A stretch of DNA of 64,000 nucleotides, taken from NCBI GenBank assembly GCA_020248665.1, contig JADCHE010000077.1, positions 1 through 64,000 on the forward strand, written 5' to 3'. Below, piece after piece: positions 60,258 through 64,000 of this stretch; within the stretch, counting starts at the first letter, position 1, and each line of letters opens with the position of its first letter. The notes beneath the pieces were generated by a model. That model worked only from the letters and a program-made list of their open reading frames with translations, made no database searches and was not told the origin of the DNA. The position numbers were made by a program, and so were the translations under genes. The DNA is from Burkholderiales bacterium (GTDB taxonomy: Bacteria; Pseudomonadota; Gammaproteobacteria; Burkholderiales; Burkholderiaceae_E).

Positions 60258-61101
60258 AGGTCAGCCTCGACTCCAGGCCGAAGCGCGCCGCGGGGTCCTG
60301 CCCCAGCAGCGTCACGAGCTCCGGCAGCGCCGGCCGCAGCGCGACGTCGAGCTGCCAGGGCGGGTTGAAGACGAACATGCCCGAGCCGTGCAGTCCGCGC
60401 GCTCCGGGGGCGGGCTCCCTGACCGTCAGCGACGCGTGCAGCCAGTCGCCCGGGGCCACCGTACGCAGCCGCTCGGGCAGGCGAGCCGACTCGCGGCGCG
60501 ACACCTGCGGATACCAGACCGCGTAGGTGCCGGTGGCGAACCGCCGGAACGCGTCCTCCAGCGTCTCGATCACGCGCCGGTAGTCCTGCTTGTCCTCGTA
60601 GGACGGATCGATCAGCACCAGCGCCCGCCGCGACGGCGGCGGCAGGGCCGACCTCAGCCCGGAGAAGCCATCGCCGAAGGTGACGATCACGCGCCGCCCG
60701 GGCGGGCCCGCCCACTCGCGCAGCACCTCGATCTCGGTCGTGTGCGCCTCGAACAGCCGCAGCCGGTCGTACCCGCGCAGCAGCTGCGAGGCGAGCTGCG
60801 GCGAGCCGGGGTAGCGGCTCGCCGCGGGCCCGTCGTCGAACCTCGCCACCTCGGCCAGGTACTCGACGAGGGCGGGCGCCCGCGGGGGGCGGCCCCGGAG
60901 CCGCGCGATGCCTGTCATGCCCTCCGCGCTCCTCGCCGCGAAGCCCTCGTCGAGCGCGTAGGTGCCACCGCCCGCATGCGTGTCGACGAACAGGAGCGCC
61001 TTGTCCTTGACGGTCATCCGCCGCAGCAGCTGGACGAGCACCAGATGCTTGAGGACGTCGGCGTGGTTGCCGGCGTGGAAGCCGTGCCGGTAGCTGAACA
61101 C
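60256..61101 (-). CDS. rlmJ: 23S rRNA (adenine(2030)-N6)-methyltransferase
   Basis: 281 residues. Starts FSYRHGFHAGNHADVLKHLV, diagnostic for RlmJ. It also has FVDTHAGGGTYAL (SAM site), the DPPY-like LIDPSYEDKQDY and FVFNPPW. Methylates A2030 of 23S rRNA. GTG start at 61101. Only 4 bp after the Bug protein stop, though the two have no obvious functional link. Confidence 0.94.
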   Translation of the reverse strand: MFSYRHGFHAGNHADVLKHLVLVQLLRRMTVKDKALLFVDTHAGGGTYALDEGFAARSAEGMTGIARLRGRPPRAPALVEYLAEVARFDDGPAASRYPGSPQLASQLLRGYDRLRLFEAHTTEIEVLREWAGPPGRRVIVTFGDGFSGLRSALPPPSRRALVLIDPSYEDKQDYRRVIETLEDAFRRFATGTYAVWYPQVSRRESARLPERLRTVAPGDWLHASLTVREPAPGARGLHGSGMFVFNPPWQLDVALRPALPELVTLLGQDPAARFGLESRLT

Positions 61102-61105
61102 CGGA

Positions 61106-62095
61106 TCACTCGGCCTTGATCCCCGCCTGCCGCACGACCGCGCCCCACTTCTGCGTCTCCGCAGCGATGAACGCGCCGAACTGCGCCGGCGACATCGGCA
61201 GGCTCGCGCCGCCCATCTCGGCGAGCCGCCGCTTCACGTCGGGCATCGCGAGCACCTGCGCGACCTCGGCGTGCAGCCGCTCGACGAGCGGGGCGGGCAC
61301 CTTCGACGCGCTCAGCAGCCCGACCCACACCGTGACCTCGAACCCCGGGTAGCCCGACTCCGCGACCGTCGGCACGTCCGGCAGCTCGGCCGCGCGCTGC
61401 GCGGTGGTCACCGCCAGCGCGCGCAGCCGGCCCGCGTTCACGTGCGGCAGCGCGGTGACGAGGTTGTCGACCATCACGTTCACTTGCCCACCGACCAGGT
61501 CGGTGAGCGCAGGCGCCGCGCCCTTGTACGGCACGTGGACCAGGTCGATGCCGGCGCGCATCTTCAGCATCTCGCCGGCGAGGTGGCTCGAGGTGGCGGT
61601 GCCGGACGACGCGATCGACAGGCCGCCGGGCTTCGCCTTCGCGAGCGCGACCAGCTCGGCCACGGTGTTCGCCGGGACCGACGGATGCACGAGCAGCACG
61701 TTCGGCATCGACACCACGTGCGCGACCGGCGCGAAGTCGCCCGGCGCGTACGGCAGCTTCGGGAAGATCGCGTAGTTCGCGGCATTCGGGCCGATGCTGC
61801 CCATCACCATCGTGTGTCCGTCGGGCTCGGCGCGCAGCATCGCCTGCATGCCGATCACCTGCCCGCCGCCCGCCCTGTTGTCGACGGTGACCGGCTGGCC
61901 GACGCGCTTCGACAGCTCGCCGGCAATCAGCCGGCTGGAGAGGTCGAGGATCCCGCCGGGGGTGGCGGGGACGACGATCGTCATCGGCTTCGACGGGAAC
62001 GCGGCGGGCTGGGCACGTGCGGCAGGCGACGGCAGCGCGGACAGCAGTGCGCAGGCGGGCATCGCGGCGGCCACGCGGCGGCGGGTTCGATCCAT
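61106..62095 (-). CDS. Bug/TctC family tricarboxylate-type solute-binding protein
   Basis: 329 residues, signal peptide about 1-29 (ending AARAQ). Bug fold signatures are FPSKPMTIVVPATPGGILDL, DNRAGGGQVIGMQAML and LVHVPYKGAAPALTDLVGGQ. These periplasmic proteins bind carboxylated metabolites for TTT transporters or sensing and are greatly expanded in Burkholderiales. No TctA/TctB membrane genes are adjacent, so it is an orphan. Ligand unknown. Confidence 0.92.
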   Translation of the reverse strand: MDRTRRRVAAAMPACALLSALPSPAARAQPAAFPSKPMTIVVPATPGGILDLSSRLIAGELSKRVGQPVTVDNRAGGGQVIGMQAMLRAEPDGHTMVMGSIGPNAANYAIFPKLPYAPGDFAPVAHVVSMPNVLLVHPSVPANTVAELVALAKAKPGGLSIASSGTATSSHLAGEMLKMRAGIDLVHVPYKGAAPALTDLVGGQVNVMVDNLVTALPHVNAGRLRALAVTTAQRAAELPDVPTVAESGYPGFEVTVWVGLLSASKVPAPLVERLHAEVAQVLAMPDVKRRLAEMGGASLPMSPAQFGAFIAAETQKWGAVVRQAGIKAE

Positions 62096-62189
62096 GGTGG
62101 TCTCCTCTGACGGCCGATCCTACGCCGCAGTGGCGCTGCCGCCCCGTGCGGGCAAGCGGACCGCGGAACGGGCTTCCAGCATCCGTCCA

Positions 62190-62357
62190 CGCCGACTCGC
62201 CGTCGTCCACGAGCGGCGCCGCGACGCCCTCGACCGGATGATCGCCGCGCACGCGCTCGCGCTCGACGTCACCCTGGTCACCAACCACGTCGCCGACTTC
62301 GCGGGCTATCCCGGGTCGCGGATCGAGGACTGGGTCGAGCCCGACGCGCCCGCGTGA
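62190..62357 (+). pseudogene. 3' remnant of a VapC-type PIN toxin gene
   Basis: The frame ending at 62357 encodes LDRMIAAHALALDVTLVTNH and DFAGYPGSRIEDWVE, the normal C-terminus of a VapC PIN-domain RNase toxin. The N-terminal acidic residues and any vapB antitoxin are missing upstream, where the Bug gene runs the other way. A scrap of a lost toxin-antitoxin pair. It overlaps the end of the YkgJ-type gene. Confidence 0.55.
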
Positions 62358-62749
62358 GGCGCCTGCGCATGGCGGGCGCGGCCCGCGGCCTGCCTGCCGT
62401 GATCGGCCACGCCGAGCGGCGCCAGCCCGTGCCGCACCCGGGCCGTCGCGCAGCGCTCGTCGCCCGGCTCGACCTCGCGGCACGGCGAGGGCCGATGCGC
62501 GTAGAGCGTGCAGCGCACCGCCTCGCCGACGGTGCCCTCCAGCGCCGTGCAGCGCGGCGACTTCGCGTGAGTGCCCCGCATCGCGACCCGGTGCGGCCCG
62601 ATCGGCTCGACGCACGCGTCGGGCAGGCCTGCCGCCTCGAGCTCGAGCCAGTGGAACGACACGCGGAACGCGGCGCAGCAGGCGCCGCAGCGGCGGCAGT
62701 CGGCCCCGCCCCGAGGGGCGTTCAGCCCCGCGACCGCCCCGACAGCCAC
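62306..62749 (-). CDS. YkgJ-type cysteine-cluster protein
   Basis: 147 residues from GTG 62749. The metal-cluster module has ADCRRCGACCAAFRVSFHW, SPRCTALEGTVGEAVRCTLY and HRPSPCREVEPGDERC, seven or more conserved Cys thought to bind zinc or iron-sulfur. Family members usually stop soon after HGLAPL; here about 30 extra low-complexity residues follow, overlapping the vapC scrap. It overlaps the phosphoesterase gene by 28 bp. Function unknown. Confidence 0.75.
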   Translation of the reverse strand: MAVGAVAGLNAPRGGADCRRCGACCAAFRVSFHWLELEAAGLPDACVEPIGPHRVAMRGTHAKSPRCTALEGTVGEAVRCTLYAHRPSPCREVEPGDERCATARVRHGLAPLGVADHGRQAAGRARHAQAPHAGASGSTQSSIRDPG

Positions 62750-63462
62750 CGCGCCCAGGCCTCGAAGCCCTCGGCCGCCGCCTTCGCGCTCGCCGCCCGC
62801 CAGTCGTAGTCGACCATCACCAGCTCGACCGACACGCGCGCCGGCGTCACGTCGATCATCGCGTAGCGGGCGTGCGGGCTGCCGGCCTGCACGAAGACCT
62901 GCATGCCGTTCAGCGGCTCCTCGTAGGCGGGCAGGCCGACGCTGCCGTCGTTGACGACGACCGTGCCGTCCGACAGCTCGACGACGCGCTGCGTGTGCGA
63001 ATGGCCGCAGACCATCACGCGTGCGCGCGCGCCGCCCAGGTCGTGCTCGATGCCGGCGAGCGGCCGGATCCGCGGATCGCCCGCCGGCGCCTCCTCGAGC
63101 AGGTAGAAGTCCTCCCAGTGCGGCGCGCCGTGGAACGCGAGCAGGTCGGTGCCGATCGCGTGGGTGCGCGGCCAGCCGCGGATCCAGTCGAGCGTGTCGG
63201 TGTCGATCCGCTCGCGAGCGAACAGGTCGCCGCGCCCCGGCGCGTACGTGTCGGGGTCGTACAGCGACACGTCGTGGTTGCCGCGCACGTGCGCCGCGTC
63301 GAGCCCGCGCAGGATGTCGGCGGTCTCGCGCGGCCACAGCGGCCCTGACAGCGCGTCGCCGATCTGCACCATCCGGTCGTAGCCGCGCGCCTTCGCGTCG
63401 TCGAGCACCGAGCGCAGCGCGAGCGCGTTGCCGTGGATGTCGCTGATCGCCGCGATCCGCAT
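62722..63462 (-). CDS. YfcE-type metallophosphoesterase
   Basis: 246 residues. Metal motifs ISDIHGNALAL, IGDALSGP, VRGNHDVS, LLAFHGAP and CGHSHTQRV in order. The ATG at 63462 is fixed by GGAGGTGA upstream; an in-frame extension to 63492 lacks support. Probably a phosphodiesterase acting on small molecules. Confidence 0.9.
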   Translation of the reverse strand: MRIAAISDIHGNALALRSVLDDAKARGYDRMVQIGDALSGPLWPRETADILRGLDAAHVRGNHDVSLYDPDTYAPGRGDLFARERIDTDTLDWIRGWPRTHAIGTDLLAFHGAPHWEDFYLLEEAPAGDPRIRPLAGIEHDLGGARARVMVCGHSHTQRVVELSDGTVVVNDGSVGLPAYEEPLNGMQVFVQAGSPHARYAMIDVTPARVSVELVMVDYDWRAASAKAAAEGFEAWARWLSGRSRG

Positions 63463-63493
63463 CGTCGTCACCTCCGGGGTCGGAGTCGACATC

Positions 63494-63706
63494 CTAATGG
63501 GCGCCGAGCATCCACTTGATGATGCCCTTGGCGACGAATCCGATGAAGCCGAACCCGAGCGCGAGGAAGAGCACGAAGGTACCGAACCTGCCCGCCTTCG
63601 ACTCGTGCGCCAGCTGCAGGATGATGAACACCATGTACAGCATGAACGCGCCGACGCCGAAGGTCAGCCCGAACCACGCGATCTGCGCCTCGGTGTAGCC
63701 GAACAT
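63494..63706 (-). CDS. DUF2788 membrane protein
   Basis: 70 residues. It starts MFGYTEAQIAWFGLTFGVGA, as DUF2788 proteins do, with two membrane segments (about 10-31 and 43-63). Inner membrane, function unknown. It lies 6 bp after the DUF2189 gene on the same strand, a likely pair. Confidence 0.88.
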   Translation of the reverse strand: MFGYTEAQIAWFGLTFGVGAFMLYMVFIILQLAHESKAGRFGTFVLFLALGFGFIGFVAKGIIKWMLGAH

Positions 63707-63712
63707 CGGCGC

Positions 63713-64000
63713 TCAGGCCCCGGCCTCGCCGGCAGCCGGCCCGACGAGATCGCGGTAGGCGTGCCAGCTCGCATGCCCGAGCCAGGGCACGACGACGACC
63801 AGCCCGAGCATCCCCGCGACCATGCCGGCGAGCGTCAGCGACGCGATCGTCGCGGCCCACATGGCCATCGTGACCGGGTTGGCGAGCACGCAGCGCCAGC
63901 TGGTGAGCACCGCGGCAAGCACGCCGACGCGGCGGTCCATCAGCATCGGTACCGCGACGACGGTCGAGGCGAACACCGGCGCGGCGAGTACTCCGCCCAA
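63713..64000 (-). CDS. DUF2189 membrane protein (3' part, cut by window end)
   Basis: The visible 95 C-terminal residues have three membrane segments. They contain STVVAVPMLMDRRVGVLAAV, RCVLANPVTMAMWAA and VVVVPWLGHASWHAYRDLV, the typical DUF2189 ending. The 5' part lies beyond 64000. Role unknown. Confidence 0.85.
   Translation of the reverse strand: MGGVLAAPVFASTVVAVPMLMDRRVGVLAAVLTSWRCVLANPVTMAMWAATIASLTLAGMVAGMLGLVVVVPWLGHASWHAYRDLVGPAAGEAGA

Overview
The window is a very GC-rich bacterial chromosome segment, about 70% G+C by eye and almost fully coding. It most likely comes from a member of the Burkholderiales (Betaproteobacteria). This rests on family content only: a Bug/TctC-type periplasmic binding protein, RdgC, DUF2788, DUF2145 and DUF2189 proteins, an HU protein with a Lys/Ala tail, and a pcaIJF plus IclR arrangement. 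I saw no rRNA, tRNA, CRISPR array or replication origin. The long ORFs that shadow genes in other frames are G+C artefacts and are omitted.

Layout. 1-3.3 kb: a nucleoside deoxyribosyltransferase whose 5' end is repeated inverted at the window edge, an Lrp/AsnC regulator, and divergent glmS. 3.3-14.8 kb: a minus-strand block of ten secreted or outer-membrane genes. It holds two formylglycine-type sulfatases, several beta-barrels, a DUF2092 protein, a Gln-rich DUF6515-like protein and a Gly/Pro-repeat protein. Two barrel genes in it are broken, and a divergent AraC regulator sits at the head. 14.9-17.5 kb: small secreted proteins and a GST. 17.5-26.7 kb: a selenium region with senB, senA and egtD (selenoneine biosynthesis from hercynine), then an operon for a phosphonate/selenate-type ABC transporter, an ATP-grasp enzyme and a YHS lipoprotein, which converges on a second YHS gene. 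27-31 kb: small Lys-rich protein, HU, psd, acyltransferase, rdgC.

31-38.8 kb is an accessory patch flanked by two copies of a 92-bp repeat. It contains an IS3 scrap, a DUF2214/TetR pair with tandem operators, gltS, a decayed group II intron ending next to an S-formylglutathione hydrolase fragment, a lipoprotein esterase, a PhzF remnant and a large secreted protein of unknown function. 38.8-44.9 kb: a thioesterase and enolase-superfamily pair, a stand-alone GyrB-like TOPRIM protein, an EamA transporter, a phosphoesterase and a lipid-kinase-like protein. 45-50 kb: a cobalamin riboswitch followed by btuB-btuF-btuC-btuD. 50-53.5 kb: ASCH protein, class III aminotransferase, small lipoprotein-like protein, Hsp20.

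53.5-60.2 kb is an aromatic-catabolism operon on the minus strand: pcaI-pcaJ-pcaF, a Rieske protein, a hydroxyquinol-type intradiol dioxygenase, an NTF2-like protein, a nitroreductase and a TauE-type permease. A divergent IclR regulator overlaps a palindromic operator. Dioxygenase output (maleylacetate) would need a reductase not seen here before pcaIJF takes over at 3-oxoadipate. 60.2-64 kb: rlmJ, a Bug solute-binding protein, a vapC remnant, a YkgJ-type cysteine-cluster protein, a phosphoesterase, DUF2788 and a DUF2189 protein cut by the window end.

The most promising little-described material is the selenium region, where an ATP-grasp enzyme and YHS proteins are translationally coupled to the transporter beside the sen genes, and the sulfatase/outer-membrane block.
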